Shown: positions 17,616 to 26,826 of the stretch, piece by piece
Layout of the letters: each line of letters opens with the position of its first letter
How positions within the stretch are numbered: the first letter of the stretch is position 1
From: Pseudomonas putida
GTDB lineage: Bacteria; Pseudomonadota; Gammaproteobacteria; Pseudomonadales; Pseudomonadaceae
Direction of reading: 5' to 3'
DNA: 64,000 bases
Assembly: GCF_028682395.1 (NCBI RefSeq)
Contig: NZ_JANHLC010000002.1
Span: forward strand, 434,001-498,000
Made by a program: the position numbers and the translations under genes
Notes under the pieces: generated by a model
Database searches by the model: none
What the model was told of the DNA's origin: nothing
The model's input: only the letters and a program-made list of their open reading frames with translations

Positions 17616-18458
17616 TTAGGGGGCCGGGGGGACGACCGGAGAAGGTGTGCTGGCCGGGGTTTCGGTCGGTGCGCTTTCGGCGGGAGCCGTAGCGGGAGCC
17701 GTCGCGGGGACCGTATCAGGCGTTGTAGCGGGAACCGTAACGGGATCATCCTCCAACACCGGGGCCGATGCGGGCTCCGGGGCTGGGGTCGGCTCGACAC
17801 TGACGGCTGGGGTCGGCTCGGGCGCCACGACCGGCGCCGCAGGCGGCACGGCAGGTGCGCTGGCAGGCGGCGCTTCCGGCACGCCCAGATCGGCCTTGGG
17901 CTGTTCGCTGACCGGTTCGGCCTGCTTGACTTCCGGTGGCAGGAACAACTCCACCAGGGCGAAAAAGCGTTCGTAGAACTTGGCCGAAGACACCGTCTCG
18001 CTCGCGACCTTGACCATCGAGTCATCGGTGGAGCCAATCGGCATCGACACCGAACCCAGCACCCCGACACCCAGGCTCGCGGAGTTGTTGACCTTCTTCA
18101 ATGCATAGCGATCCTGCAGGGCATTGGCGAACATGGTCGAGCGATGCGCCGCACTGCCATCGGGCGCACAGACCACGCTGAAACTGATCTGCAGATGGCT
18201 CTCGCCGGTCTGCTGGAAGCTTTTGTTGCCGCTGATCAGCTTGGGATCGCTGCTGGTGATGATATAACCCTGGCTCAGCAAGGCTCGACGAGCAGCTTCA
18301 CAGGAGGCGGCATCACTGACCGGGTAATTGCGCGAAAAGGTCCCGGAATCGTCGAAGTTCTCATGCTCGTAAATGGCCTGCTTGGGGGTCGAGCAACCCG
18401 CTGCGCCTGCCAGTAACAAGCCTAGAGCGACAACCCGCAGGTGAAATGATCTAAACAT
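17616..18458 (-). CDS. DUF2242 family lipoprotein
   Basis: About 280 residues. The signal peptide ends in the lipobox LAGAAGCS with Cys22 as the lipidated residue, so the protein is membrane-anchored. The folded part (about 25-185) matches the DUF2242 type (MFANALQDRYALKKVNNSAS and similar). The remaining 100 residues are a Pro/Ala/Val/Thr-rich low-complexity tail, probably a flexible periplasmic linker. I chose the ATG at 18458 because it gives a normal lipoprotein signal; a TTG seven codons upstream is also open. Function is unknown. It is divergent from hoxA and probably not part of the hydrogenase system. Confidence 0.75.
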   Translation of the reverse strand: MFRSFHLRVVALGLLLAGAAGCSTPKQAIYEHENFDDSGTFSRNYPVSDAASCEAARRALLSQGYIITSSDPKLISGNKSFQQTGESHLQISFSVVCAPDGSAAHRSTMFANALQDRYALKKVNNSASLGVGVLGSVSMPIGSTDDSMVKVASETVSSAKFYERFFALVELFLPPEVKQAEPVSEQPKADLGVPEAPPASAPAVPPAAPVVAPEPTPAVSVEPTPAPEPASAPVLEDDPVTVPATTPDTVPATAPATAPAESAPTETPASTPSPVVPPAP

Positions 18459-18678
18459 CGATAATCCCGAGGAAAACAATCAGCGCGTATTGTGCAACAG
18501 ATCGGCCACGGCTGGCGCGCCGTTTAGTGTCTCGCCCGTCTTACAAACCCGACCGGGTCGTTGAGGCTCGTCCGACAATCCCGATACTGGCCATGAATCG
18601 CCATGCTAGTATCGCGGCCTGATTTGACCTCGGTCCGCACGCCCCGGCGGCGACCGCTCACTCTTTTCAAGCCGACCC

Positions 18679-20142
18679 ATGACCTCGATACCCGACACGC
18701 CTTTCGACCTGCCGACGATCCTGGTGGTCGACGATGAGCTTCGCTCCCGGGAGTCCCTGGCCCGCGTACTCAACCAGGAATTCGAGGTGCTCGCGGCCGA
18801 TTCCGCGCGACAGGCTCGCGAGTTGCTGGAGCAGCACCGGGTCGCGGTGATCCTCTGCGACCAGCGCATGCCCCTGGTCAGCGGGATCGAGTTTCTCAAG
18901 GAAGTGCGCGAACGTTGGCCCGAGGTGGTGCGCATCGTGCTCTCCGGCTATACCGACGCCGAAGACATCATTACCGGCATCAACGAAGCCGGCATCTATC
19001 AATACCTGCTCAAGCCGTGGATGCCCGAACATCTGCTCAACACCGTGCGCAACGCCGTGGAGAGCCAGGCGCTGCACCAGCATATGCAGCACCTGGACCT
19101 GGAGCTGCGCGCTGGCACCCCGACCCTGCGCAAACGCAGCCGCGAAACCCTGGCCAGGGTGCGCGACACCTTCGATTTCGCGCGCATTATCCGCACCCCC
19201 GGCGGGCCGCTGGATGCCTTGTGCGAGATGGCCACGCGGGTCGCACGCTTCGACCTGTCGGTGCTGCTACTCGGTGAATCGGGGACCGGCAAGGAGTTGC
19301 TGGCCCGGGCCATTCACTACGCCAGCCCGCGTGCCGACAAGGCCTTTGTCCTGGAAAACTGTGCGGCGCTGCCAGACACCCTGCTCGAATCCGAACTGTT
19401 CGGCCACAAACGTGGCGCCTTTACCGGCGCGCACCAGGACCATATCGGCCTGTTCCAGCGAGCCGAAGGCGGCACCGTCCTGCTCGACGAAATCGGCGAC
19501 ACCTCGCCGGCCTTCCAGGTCAAGCTGCTGCGCGTGTTGCAGGAAGGCGAGTTGCGCCCCGTGGGCGGTACCAGCACGGTACGGGTCAATGTGCGGGTGA
19601 TCGCCGCGACCCATCGCGACCTGGAAGAAGAAGTGCGCGCCGGGCGTTTTCGCAGTGACCTCTACTATCGCCTCTCGGGCGTCTGCCTGGCCTTGCCACC
19701 CTTGCGCGAACGCAGTGCCGACCTCATTCCCATCGCCCACAAGCTGCTCGACGATGCCCGCCAGGAGCTGGGCCTGCCGGAGCTGAGCCTGGAGGGCGAT
19801 GCCCTGGCCAGCCTGATCGGCTATCCGTGGCCGGGCAATATCCGCGAGCTGCGCAACGAGATTTTCCGCGCCGCCGCCCTGGCCGACAGCCCGCGCCTGG
19901 GCGCGCGCAACTTTTCCCTGAGGGTCATGCAGGGCGCACCGGGCAATACCGCGGCTGGCACGCCGCGCATCGGCCCGTCAGCAGGCACCCTGCAGGAGCA
20001 GCTCGACGCCATCGAGGCGAACATCCTGCGCGAGTCATTGCTGCGCAACCGCTGGAACAAGACCCATACCGCCCGCGAGCTGGGCCTGTCGCGGGTCGGC
20101 CTGCGGCAGAAACTGCGCCGTCTGGGCCTGGAGGAATCCTGA
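18679..20142 (+). CDS. hoxA: HoxA/HupR-type sigma-54-dependent response regulator
   Basis: 487 residues in three parts. The receiver domain has DDE at 18-20, phospho-acceptor Asp61 in LCDQRMP and a Lys in LLKPW. The AAA+ domain has Walker A GESGTGKE (199-206), the sigma-54 contact loop GAFTGA (246-251) and Walker B VLLDEIGD. A Fis-type helix-turn-helix ends the protein (HTARELGLSRVGLRQKLR). The neighbours (H2-sensor subunits and a HoxJ kinase) identify it as the hydrogenase activator HoxA. In Ralstonia HoxA is reported to be active when unphosphorylated. Its likely target is the sigma-54-like promoter at 26827. The stop overlaps the next start (TGATG). Confidence 0.95.
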   Translation: MTSIPDTPFDLPTILVVDDELRSRESLARVLNQEFEVLAADSARQARELLEQHRVAVILCDQRMPLVSGIEFLKEVRERWPEVVRIVLSGYTDAEDIITGINEAGIYQYLLKPWMPEHLLNTVRNAVESQALHQHMQHLDLELRAGTPTLRKRSRETLARVRDTFDFARIIRTPGGPLDALCEMATRVARFDLSVLLLGESGTGKELLARAIHYASPRADKAFVLENCAALPDTLLESELFGHKRGAFTGAHQDHIGLFQRAEGGTVLLDEIGDTSPAFQVKLLRVLQEGELRPVGGTSTVRVNVRVIAATHRDLEEEVRAGRFRSDLYYRLSGVCLALPPLRERSADLIPIAHKLLDDARQELGLPELSLEGDALASLIGYPWPGNIRELRNEIFRAAALADSPRLGARNFSLRVMQGAPGNTAAGTPRIGPSAGTLQEQLDAIEANILRESLLRNRWNKTHTARELGLSRVGLRQKLRRLGLEES

Positions 20143-21146
20143 TGAAGACGCCCTTCAATGTGCTCTGGCTGCAATCAGGTGGCTGTGGCGGCTGCAATAT
20201 GTCGCTGCTATGCGCCGATACCCAGGACTTTTCAGGGATGTGGCGCAGCGCCGGAATCGAGTTGCTGTGGCACCCCTCCCTGTCCCTGGAAAGCGGCGAC
20301 GAGGTGCTGGCCATCCTCGACGACTGCCTGAACGGCCGCACGCCGCTGCACGGTCTGTGCATCGAAGGCTCGCTGCTGCGCGGGCCCAACGGTACCGGCC
20401 GCTTCCACATGCTGGCCGGCACCGCGACGCCGATGATCGACTGGGTGCGCCGCCTCGCTGCCGTGGCCGAATACACCCTGGGCATCGGCACCTGCGCGGC
20501 CTTTGGCGGCATTACTGCGGCGGGCAGCAACCCCACCGATGCCTGTGGCCTGCAGTTTGACGGCGACCAGCGCGGCGGCCTGCTGGGCAGCGACTACCGC
20601 TCGCGCCAGGGCCTGCCGGTGATCAATGTCGCCGGCTGCCCGACCCACCCTGGCTGGGTCACCGACACGCTGATGGCCCTGGCCGCCGGGCTGTTTGCCG
20701 AAGCCGATCTGGATGCCCTTGGCCGGCCGCGTTTCTACGCCGACCAACTGGTGCATCACGGCTGCACCCGCAACGAATACTACGAATACAAAGCCAGCGC
20801 GGAAAAACCCTCCGACCTGGGCTGCATGATGGAAAACCTCGGCTGCAAGGGCACCCAGGCCCACGGCGACTGCAACACCCGCCTGTGGAACGGTGAAGGC
20901 TCGTGTACGCGTGGCGGCTACGCCTGTATCAACTGCACCGCGCCAGGTTTCGAGGAGCCGGGGCACGCCTTTGGCCTGACCCCCAAGCTCGCCGGGATCC
21001 CCATCGGCCTGCCGACCGATATGCCCAAAGCCTGGTTTGTCGCGCTGTCGGCCCTGTCCAAATCGGCGACGCCCAAACGGGTCAAACAGAACGCCACGTC
21101 CGATCATGCCCTGATCGCCCCGGCCATTCGCACGCCACGCCGCTGA
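20142..21146 (+). CDS. hoxB: regulatory (H2-sensing) [NiFe]-hydrogenase small subunit
   Basis: 334 residues. The N-terminal CGGCN motif (Cys15, Cys18) starts directly without a twin-arginine signal, as in cytoplasmic sensor hydrogenases HoxB/HupU. More cluster ligands follow in GIGTCAAFGG, VAGCPTHPG, HHGCTRNEYYEYK, and the CxxGGYACINC region. It carries the Fe-S clusters and pairs with HoxC. Together they sense H2 and pass the signal to the HoxJ kinase. It lacks the extra proximal-cluster cysteines found in the energy-converting enzyme at 27051. It overlaps hoxA by one base and is followed by hoxC after 11 bp with an AAGGAGCG ribosome site. Confidence 0.95.
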   Translation: MKTPFNVLWLQSGGCGGCNMSLLCADTQDFSGMWRSAGIELLWHPSLSLESGDEVLAILDDCLNGRTPLHGLCIEGSLLRGPNGTGRFHMLAGTATPMIDWVRRLAAVAEYTLGIGTCAAFGGITAAGSNPTDACGLQFDGDQRGGLLGSDYRSRQGLPVINVAGCPTHPGWVTDTLMALAAGLFAEADLDALGRPRFYADQLVHHGCTRNEYYEYKASAEKPSDLGCMMENLGCKGTQAHGDCNTRLWNGEGSCTRGGYACINCTAPGFEEPGHAFGLTPKLAGIPIGLPTDMPKAWFVALSALSKSATPKRVKQNATSDHALIAPAIRTPRR

Positions 21147-21157
21147 AGGAGCGCCCC

Positions 21158-22615
21158 ATGTCACGGCTATTGGTCGGCCCGTTCAATCGGGTCGAAGGCG
21201 ACCTGGAAGTCCAGCTGGAAATCGAGGCCGGCCAGGTCCGCTCGGCCCAGGTCAACGCCACCATGTTTCGCGGCTTCGAACAGATCCTCGCCGGACATGC
21301 GCCCCTCGACGCACTGGTCTACGCGCCGCGCATCTGCGGGATCTGCTCGGTCTCGCAATCGATCAGCGCGGCCCGCGCCCTCGCCGCGCTCGCCGGCGTG
21401 CAGCCGCCGGACAATGGCCTGCTGGCGATCAACCTGATGGCCGCGACCGAGAACCTGGCCGACCATCTCAGCCACTTCTATCTGTTTTTCATGCCCGACT
21501 TTGTCCGCCCCATCTATGCCGACCGGCCCTGGCATGCTGCCGCCCTGGCGCGCTTCACGCCCCATACCGGCAGCCAGCAGCGCCTGGCCATCGGCGCGCG
21601 CAAGCGCTGGCTCGACCTGATCGGCACCCTGGGCGGCAAGTGGCCGCATACCGGCTCAATCCAGCCGGGCGGCTCGACCCGGGCCATCGACAGCGCCGAA
21701 CGCCTGCGTTTGCTGACCCGGGTGCGCGAGTTCCGCCAGTTTCTCGAAACCGAGCTGTTCGCCGCGCCCCTGGAACTGATTAGCACCCTGGAGTCGGAGC
21801 GCCAGCTCTGGGACTGGTATGCCCAGGCCCCGCGCCAGGGCGATCTGCGGCACTTTCTGGAAATGGTCGAGGATTGCGCCCTGGCACAGATGGGCCAGGG
21901 GCCCGGGCTGTTTATGTCCTATGGCGCCTACCCGCTGCCCGGCGGGCGCCTGGTGTTCCCCCGCGGCGTCTGGAATGCCGGGACCGGCCAGCCCGAAGCG
22001 CTGGACCTGGACAGTATTGCCGAAGACGCCAGCCATGCCTGGCTGGATGACCAGGCCGGGCCGTTGCACCCGAGCCAGGGCGAAACCCTGCCAGAGGCCG
22101 ACAAGGCCGGCGGCTATACCTGGAACAAGGCCCCGCGCCTGGACGGGCGCGTACTGGAAACCGGCGCCATTGCCCGCCAGTTGGTCGCCGGCCAGCCGCT
22201 GATCCGCGACGCGGTGGCGCGCTGCGGCGCCTCGGTCTATACCCGGGTGCTGGCGCGCCTGCTGGAACTGGCCCAAGTGGTACCGTTGATGGAAAGCTGG
22301 CTGCTGGCCCTGCGCCCCGGCGAGCCCTACTACCTGGCGGCGTCCCTGCCCGACCACGGCCAGGGCGTCGGCCTCAACGAAGCCGCACGGGGCGCCCTGG
22401 GCCACTGGTTGCGGGTGGAAAACGGGCGGATCGCCGGTTACCAGATCATTGCCCCGACCACCTGGAACTTCTCCCCGCGCGATGCCCACGGCGTGCCCGG
22501 CGCGCTGGAACAAGCCTTGCAGGGCGCACCCGTACGGCCCGGCGAGAAAACCCCGGTGGCCGTGCAGCATATTGTTCGCTCCTTCGACCCGTGCATGGTC
22601 TGCACGGTGCACTGA
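21158..22615 (+). CDS. hoxC: regulatory (H2-sensing) [NiFe]-hydrogenase large subunit
   Basis: 485 residues. Nickel-iron ligands are in RICGICSVSQS (Cys60, Cys63) and the C-terminal DPCMVCTVH (Cys479, Cys482). The SVSQS in place of the TxxH of catalytic uptake enzymes is typical of HoxC/HupV sensors. The protein ends exactly at the His after the last motif, so there is no C-terminal peptide for a maturation protease to remove. This again marks the sensor class. The nickel-iron centre still needs the Hyp proteins encoded further on. Confidence 0.95.
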   Translation: MSRLLVGPFNRVEGDLEVQLEIEAGQVRSAQVNATMFRGFEQILAGHAPLDALVYAPRICGICSVSQSISAARALAALAGVQPPDNGLLAINLMAATENLADHLSHFYLFFMPDFVRPIYADRPWHAAALARFTPHTGSQQRLAIGARKRWLDLIGTLGGKWPHTGSIQPGGSTRAIDSAERLRLLTRVREFRQFLETELFAAPLELISTLESERQLWDWYAQAPRQGDLRHFLEMVEDCALAQMGQGPGLFMSYGAYPLPGGRLVFPRGVWNAGTGQPEALDLDSIAEDASHAWLDDQAGPLHPSQGETLPEADKAGGYTWNKAPRLDGRVLETGAIARQLVAGQPLIRDAVARCGASVYTRVLARLLELAQVVPLMESWLLALRPGEPYYLAASLPDHGQGVGLNEAARGALGHWLRVENGRIAGYQIIAPTTWNFSPRDAHGVPGALEQALQGAPVRPGEKTPVAVQHIVRSFDPCMVCTVH

Positions 22616-22628
22616 CCCGGGAAACGCC

Positions 22629-23084
22629 ATGGAACGTCTGACCATTTCACTGGACCACCGCCTGGCCGAAGACCTCGACCAGTTGATCCGCGCCCAGGGC
22701 TACGGCAATCGCTCGGAAGCCCTGCGCGACATCCTGCGCAAACACATCGAACAAGCCCGGCTGGAGCAGGACCAGGCGCCGCACTGCGTGGCCAACCTGA
22801 GCTTTGTCTACGACCACCATGCCCGGACCCTGGCCGAACGGGTCATGGCCCTGCAACACGACCACCATCACCTGACCATCGCCAGCCAGCACTGTCACCT
22901 GGACCATGACCACTGCCTGGAAAGCCTGCTGCTCAAAGGCCCGGCCGACCAGGTGCGGGCCTTTGCCCAGCGCCTGTGCGCCGAACGTGGCGTGCGCCAT
23001 GGCCGGCTTAACCTGATCCCGGTAGAGCGCCACGACGCCCACGGCCAGGACCATGCCCATCCGCACCTGCATCCCAAGAGCTGA
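22629..23084 (+). CDS. nikR: NikR-type nickel-responsive regulator with histidine-rich tail
   Basis: 151 residues. The N-terminal ribbon-helix-helix (MERLTISLDHRLAEDLDQLI) is followed by an ACT-like nickel domain. The nickel ligands align with those of E. coli NikR at an offset of one: His77, His88, His90 and Cys96 (SQHCHLDHDHC). An unusual C-terminal tail (residues 134-151) holds six histidines. The gene sits between hoxC and hoxJ, 13 bp after hoxC and 4 bp before hoxJ, so it is made together with the H2 sensor. A close match to the NikR operator lies before the nickel permease gene at 25606, its probable target. Confidence 0.92.
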   Translation: MERLTISLDHRLAEDLDQLIRAQGYGNRSEALRDILRKHIEQARLEQDQAPHCVANLSFVYDHHARTLAERVMALQHDHHHLTIASQHCHLDHDHCLESLLLKGPADQVRAFAQRLCAERGVRHGRLNLIPVERHDAHGQDHAHPHLHPKS

Positions 23085-23088
23085 GGCC

Positions 23089-24402
23089 ATGACACGCAAG
23101 CCACCACCCGGCACCCTAGACGAAGACGCCTGGCTGGAAGTGATCGGCAAAATGGACGAGGTCTACTCGCGCCTGGTGCAGGATGAAATCGCCCTGGAGG
23201 AAAAGAACGCCGAGCTCGAACAGTCCCAGCAATTTATCGCCGGGCTGCTCTCCTCAATGTCCGATGTACTGCTGGCCTGCGACCTCAATGGCGCCATCGA
23301 GGAATCCAACCACGCCCTGCGCAAATGGGTCGGGCGCGACGAACAGGCCCTGCTCGGCAGCCCGCTGTACGGGTTGCTGGCCGATGCCGACAGCGACCAC
23401 CGCCTGCGCACGACCCTGGCCGGCCTGCGCCGCAGTGGCGCCAGCGCCACCCTGGAAGTGAACTTCCTGGGTGGCGACGGCGCGGCGCTGCCCGTGGACA
23501 TCAGTTGCACCGTGCGCAGCACCGCCAATGGCCGTTGCATCGGCCATGTCCTGGTCGGGCGGCCGCTGGGCGAACTCAAGCACGCCTACCGCCAGTTGCA
23601 CGAAGCGCATGAAGCTCTCAAGCGCACCCAGCAACAACTGCTGCACGCGGAAAAAATGGCGTCCCTGGGGCGCCTGGTGGCGGGGGTCGCCCATGAGCTG
23701 AACAACCCCATCAGCTTTGTCCTGGCCAATGCCCATGTGCTGGGCGGTTATCGCGAGCGTTTGCAACGCTATCTCGAAGCCGTGCATGGCGATGCCTGCC
23801 TCGCCGATCGCGAGGCCTTGCGCCGGCAACTGCGGATCGACCCCCTGCTGGCCGACCTGCCGTCGCTGGTCGACGGCACCATGGAAGGCGCGCAGCGCAC
23901 CGCCGATATCGTCAGCGCGCTCAAGCGCTTCTCGGCGGTGGATCGCGAGGCGCTGGGCGAGGTGTCACTCAATGAAGTGATCGAGCGGGCGATCCACTGG
24001 GTTGGCCGAGGCGTGGCCCCGGACCTGCACGTGCAATGGCAACCCGGCGCCGACATCTGCGTTCATGGCAATAGCGGGCAATTGCTGCAAGTGCTGATGA
24101 ACCTGATGCAGAACGCCTACGACGCCGCCCAAAGCGCCGGCCAGGAACGGCCCGGGCTGTGGATCGAGCTGGAACAGGAGCCCGGCGGGACCACCCTGCG
24201 CCTGCGTGACAATGGCCCGGGGATTGCCGAAGAACACCTGCAACAGGTCTTCGAGCCGTTTTTCACCACCAAGCCGGTGGGCAAGGGCACCGGCCTGGGG
24301 CTGTCCATCAGCTACAGCATTGTCGAGCGTTGCGGCGGACGCCTGAGCGTGAGCAACCATCCGCTGGGCGGGGCCGAGTTTGTGCTGCAGTTGCCGGTCT
24401 AG
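23089..24402 (+). CDS. hoxJ: HoxJ-type sensor histidine kinase with PAS domain
   Basis: 437 residues and no membrane segment, so soluble. A coiled N-terminus (about 20-50) leads to a PAS domain (about 50-155), a helical linker and the HisKA domain with His202 in [13 protein letters not shown]. The HATPase domain follows ([33 protein letters not shown]). In the known system HoxJ contacts the HoxBC sensor through its PAS region and controls HoxA activity according to H2. The start follows nikR by 4 bp. It ends the regulatory operon; the next gene is convergent. Confidence 0.95.
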   Translation: MTRKPPPGTLDEDAWLEVIGKMDEVYSRLVQDEIALEEKNAELEQSQQFIAGLLSSMSDVLLACDLNGAIEESNHALRKWVGRDEQALLGSPLYGLLADADSDHRLRTTLAGLRRSGASATLEVNFLGGDGAALPVDISCTVRSTANGRCIGHVLVGRPLGELKHAYRQLHEAHEALKRTQQQLLHAEKMASLGRLVAGVAHELNNPISFVLANAHVLGGYRERLQRYLEAVHGDACLADREALRRQLRIDPLLADLPSLVDGTMEGAQRTADIVSALKRFSAVDREALGEVSLNEVIERAIHWVGRGVAPDLHVQWQPGADICVHGNSGQLLQVLMNLMQNAYDAAQSAGQERPGLWIELEQEPGGTTLRLRDNGPGIAEEHLQQVFEPFFTTKPVGKGTGLGLSISYSIVERCGGRLSVSNHPLGGAEFVLQLPV

Positions 24403-24447
24403 CCGCGTCCTCGCGCCTGGCGGATGAACACTGGGCGAAAGCCGCAA

Positions 24448-25359
24448 CTACAGGTGGAAATGGCCCGCAGCCTCCGGCTGGTAAAGCACTTTCCTGATCT
24501 CGATCCGGCGGGTCCGATCAGCAATTCGCCAATCGATGGCGTCCCCTTCCTGATAGCCCAGGATGGCAGCACCGATATCGGAAGACACAGAATGCTTGCC
24601 GGCGTTGCTGTCCGCGTCTTCCGGGTAGACCAAGGCCACTTCGATCTCTTCGTCGTCCAGCTGCAGCAACGCCCTGGAGTTCATCGTGACGACATTGCAC
24701 GCCACCTGCTGAGGCTTGACGACAATGGCGCGCTCAAGCTCATGTTCGAGTTCAACCACGGCCGGGCCTTGCTCGAGCGCGATCAGGCTCTCAAGCCGGG
24801 CCTTGTCGATTTCAGTGATGTAGATCCTGGTGGCGTCGCTAACGGCCCCTTCGCGCAAGCGCTGTAGATAGCGCCCCGCCGTCATGGCAAATGACTTCAA
24901 GGTCGTTGTTTCGCTCTCAAGCACAAAACCGCTGCGCAGAAAGGCTTTCAGCGAGCGCGCGTTGTCCGGGTGGATCTTGGCGATGAGCTTCTCGGCCCGC
25001 ATGTCGAGGAAGGCCAGTTTCATGCCCTCGCGGATCGTCCGCACGCCCAGGTTGCGACCCCATTTGTCGCTGTCGCCGATGACCAGGACGATCTCGCAGT
25101 TTGCGCCGGTCTTGATGAGGCGGACAAAGCCCACTGGCGTGTCATGCCGGTCATAGGCCATGAAGAAACGGCCGCCCCGGTTGAATAGATGGGTCAAGAT
25201 CGGCAATTGAGTCCGATCGATGACTTGCTCGATGGAACGGGAGACATGCCGCGAGTCGCTCAGATAGCAGGTAACCCGCTCATCCTCCAACCAATCCATC
25301 AACGTCAGCGCGTGCGCCCGGGTAATTTCAGGGCACAGCGAAATAAAAGGCTTGTTCAT
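24448..25359 (-). CDS. GNAT acetyltransferase fused to Rnk/GreA-type domain
   Basis: About 303 residues in two parts. Residues 1-165 are a GNAT domain, with the acetyl-CoA segment around DKWGRNLGVRTIREGM and HPDNARSLKAFLRSGFV. Residues 170-300 resemble Rnk, the regulator of nucleoside diphosphate kinase with a GreA/GreB C-terminal domain (LESLIALEQGP, MNSRALLQLDDEE, ILGYQEGDAIDW). This fusion is known as a protein family, but its job is unclear; acetylation linked to RNA polymerase is a possibility. I chose MNKPFISL as the start; a Met 13 codons upstream is also in frame. It sits between the hydrogenase regulators and the nickel permease on the opposite strand. Confidence 0.8.
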   Translation of the reverse strand: MNKPFISLCPEITRAHALTLMDWLEDERVTCYLSDSRHVSRSIEQVIDRTQLPILTHLFNRGGRFFMAYDRHDTPVGFVRLIKTGANCEIVLVIGDSDKWGRNLGVRTIREGMKLAFLDMRAEKLIAKIHPDNARSLKAFLRSGFVLESETTTLKSFAMTAGRYLQRLREGAVSDATRIYITEIDKARLESLIALEQGPAVVELEHELERAIVVKPQQVACNVVTMNSRALLQLDDEEIEVALVYPEDADSNAGKHSVSSDIGAAILGYQEGDAIDWRIADRTRRIEIRKVLYQPEAAGHFHL

Positions 25360-25565
25360 CGTCACCACACTTCTTTTTAAAGGATGAAAGCCCTTCATGG
25401 CGATGACGGTTCTTTCGGCAACCGGCTATCTTAAGGCATAACACGAGGAATGCCGAATCGACCAAGTGTTCAAGTGTGGAGGTCTTGTCATGACGCGGTG
25501 CGGCAGTCTTGCTCCGCTCAATCCAGCGCGGCAAACACCTGCATGTGCACCTTGGCATGCCGCTT

Positions 25566-25592
25566 GTATGAAGAATAAAAAAAACTTCATAC
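25566..25592 (+). promoter_or_regulatory. putative NikR operator
   Basis: GTATGAAG and CTTCATAC form a perfect 8-bp inverted repeat with an 11-nt A-rich spacer, 27 bp in all, ending 13 bp before the nickel permease ATG. The E. coli NikR site has the same GTATGA and TCATAC half-sites in a 28-bp frame. Binding here would cover the ribosome region and repress nickel uptake when nickel is sufficient. Confidence 0.8.
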
Positions 25593-25605
25593 GAACGGAG
25601 TGCCC

Positions 25606-26661
25606 ATGTCTGCCCCTGCCCCTCTCTCAGCCCCTCTTTCGCCCCTGTTCAAGCGCCATGCCACGCTGATTCTGGCCGCCCTGGTGGTGGTCAATGTCCT
25701 GGTGTGGATCTGGGCCTTCGTCGCCTTTCGCGATTTCCCCCTGCTGCTGGGCACCGCGTTCCTGGCCTACAGTTTTGGCCTGCGCCATGCCGTCGATGCC
25801 GACCATATCGCCGCCATCGACAACGCGACCCGCAAGCTGATCCAACAGGGCCAGCCCACCGCCAGCGTCGGCCTGTTCTTCTCCCTGGGCCACAGCACCA
25901 TCGTGATCCTCGCCACGCTGTTTATCGCCCTGACCACCCACGCCTTCAAGGACCAGTTGGAGGCGTTCCACGGCATCGGCGGGCTGATCGGCACCACCGT
26001 ATCGGCCACGTTCCTGCTACTGGTCGCGCTGATCAACCTGGTGATCCTGCGCTCGGTCTACCAGGCCTTTTGCCGGGTACGCCGGGGCGAGCGTCTCGGT
26101 GAGCAGGAGCTCAACGCCGCGCTGCTCGGCGGCGGCGTTATTGCCCGGGCCGCCCGCCCGTTGTTCCGCCTGATCAACCGCAGCTGGCAGCTCTACCCCC
26201 TGGGTTTCCTGTTCGGCCTGGGCTTCGATACCGCCACCGAAGTCGGCCTGCTCGCCATCTCCGCCACCCAGGCGGCGCAGCATCTGCCCCTGGCCTCGAT
26301 CATGGTCTTCCCCGCGCTGTTTACCGCCGGCATGGCCCTGGTCGACACCGCCGACAGCGTGATGATGACCGGCGCCTATCGCTGGGCCATGGTCAAGCCG
26401 GCGCGCAAGCTCTACTACAACCTGACCATCACCTCGATCTCGGTGTTGGTGGCGCTGCTGATCGGCGGGGTCGAGGCACTGGGCCTGATCGGTGAACACC
26501 TGGGCCTGGAAGGCGCGTTCTGGGGTTTTGTCGCTGCCGTGAACGAAGACTTCGGGCTGATCGGTTACCTGATCGTCGGCCTGTTTGCCACGACCTGGAT
26601 CGCTTCGCTGCTGTTCTATCGCTACAAGGGCTATGACCGCCTGGAGTACAGCGCTGCTTGA
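25606..26661 (+). CDS. hoxN: NiCoT family nickel permease (HoxN-like)
   Basis: 351 residues with about eight membrane helices. The nickel/cobalt transporter signature RHAVDADHIAAIDN lies in the second helix, followed by FSLGHSTIV and LGFDTATE, all hallmarks of HoxN/NixA. It imports Ni2+ for the two [NiFe] enzymes encoded nearby. The ATG at 25606 has CGGAG upstream; a GTG two codons earlier is also possible. A NikR-type palindrome lies directly before it, and the regulator is encoded 2.5 kb to the left. Confidence 0.93.
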   Translation: MSAPAPLSAPLSPLFKRHATLILAALVVVNVLVWIWAFVAFRDFPLLLGTAFLAYSFGLRHAVDADHIAAIDNATRKLIQQGQPTASVGLFFSLGHSTIVILATLFIALTTHAFKDQLEAFHGIGGLIGTTVSATFLLLVALINLVILRSVYQAFCRVRRGERLGEQELNAALLGGGVIARAARPLFRLINRSWQLYPLGFLFGLGFDTATEVGLLAISATQAAQHLPLASIMVFPALFTAGMALVDTADSVMMTGAYRWAMVKPARKLYYNLTITSISVLVALLIGGVEALGLIGEHLGLEGAFWGFVAAVNEDFGLIGYLIVGLFATTWIASLLFYRYKGYDRLEYSAA

Positions 26662-26669
26662 AGACGGCA

Positions 26670-26720
26670 GTGGAAGGTTGGTTTTCACTTTGCCGGCAGC
26701 AATGCAAACCTACCTTCCAC
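26670..26720 (+). terminator. long inverted repeat after the nickel permease gene
   Basis: GTGGAAGGTTGGTTT and AAACCTACCTTCCAC pair over 15 bp with one mismatch, around a 21-nt loop, 8 bp after the stop codon. No T-run follows. It may end or stabilise the permease transcript and insulate it from the hup promoter. Confidence 0.5.
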
Positions 26721-26826
26721 AAACGCTGATGCCGCCCCCCCACCTGCGCGTCTCTCCCTGCCCCATCCCCCTTGAAACCCGCGGGCCAGCGCCTAGACCA
26801 AAGTCGTAGGCGACCCCGCGACGAAA

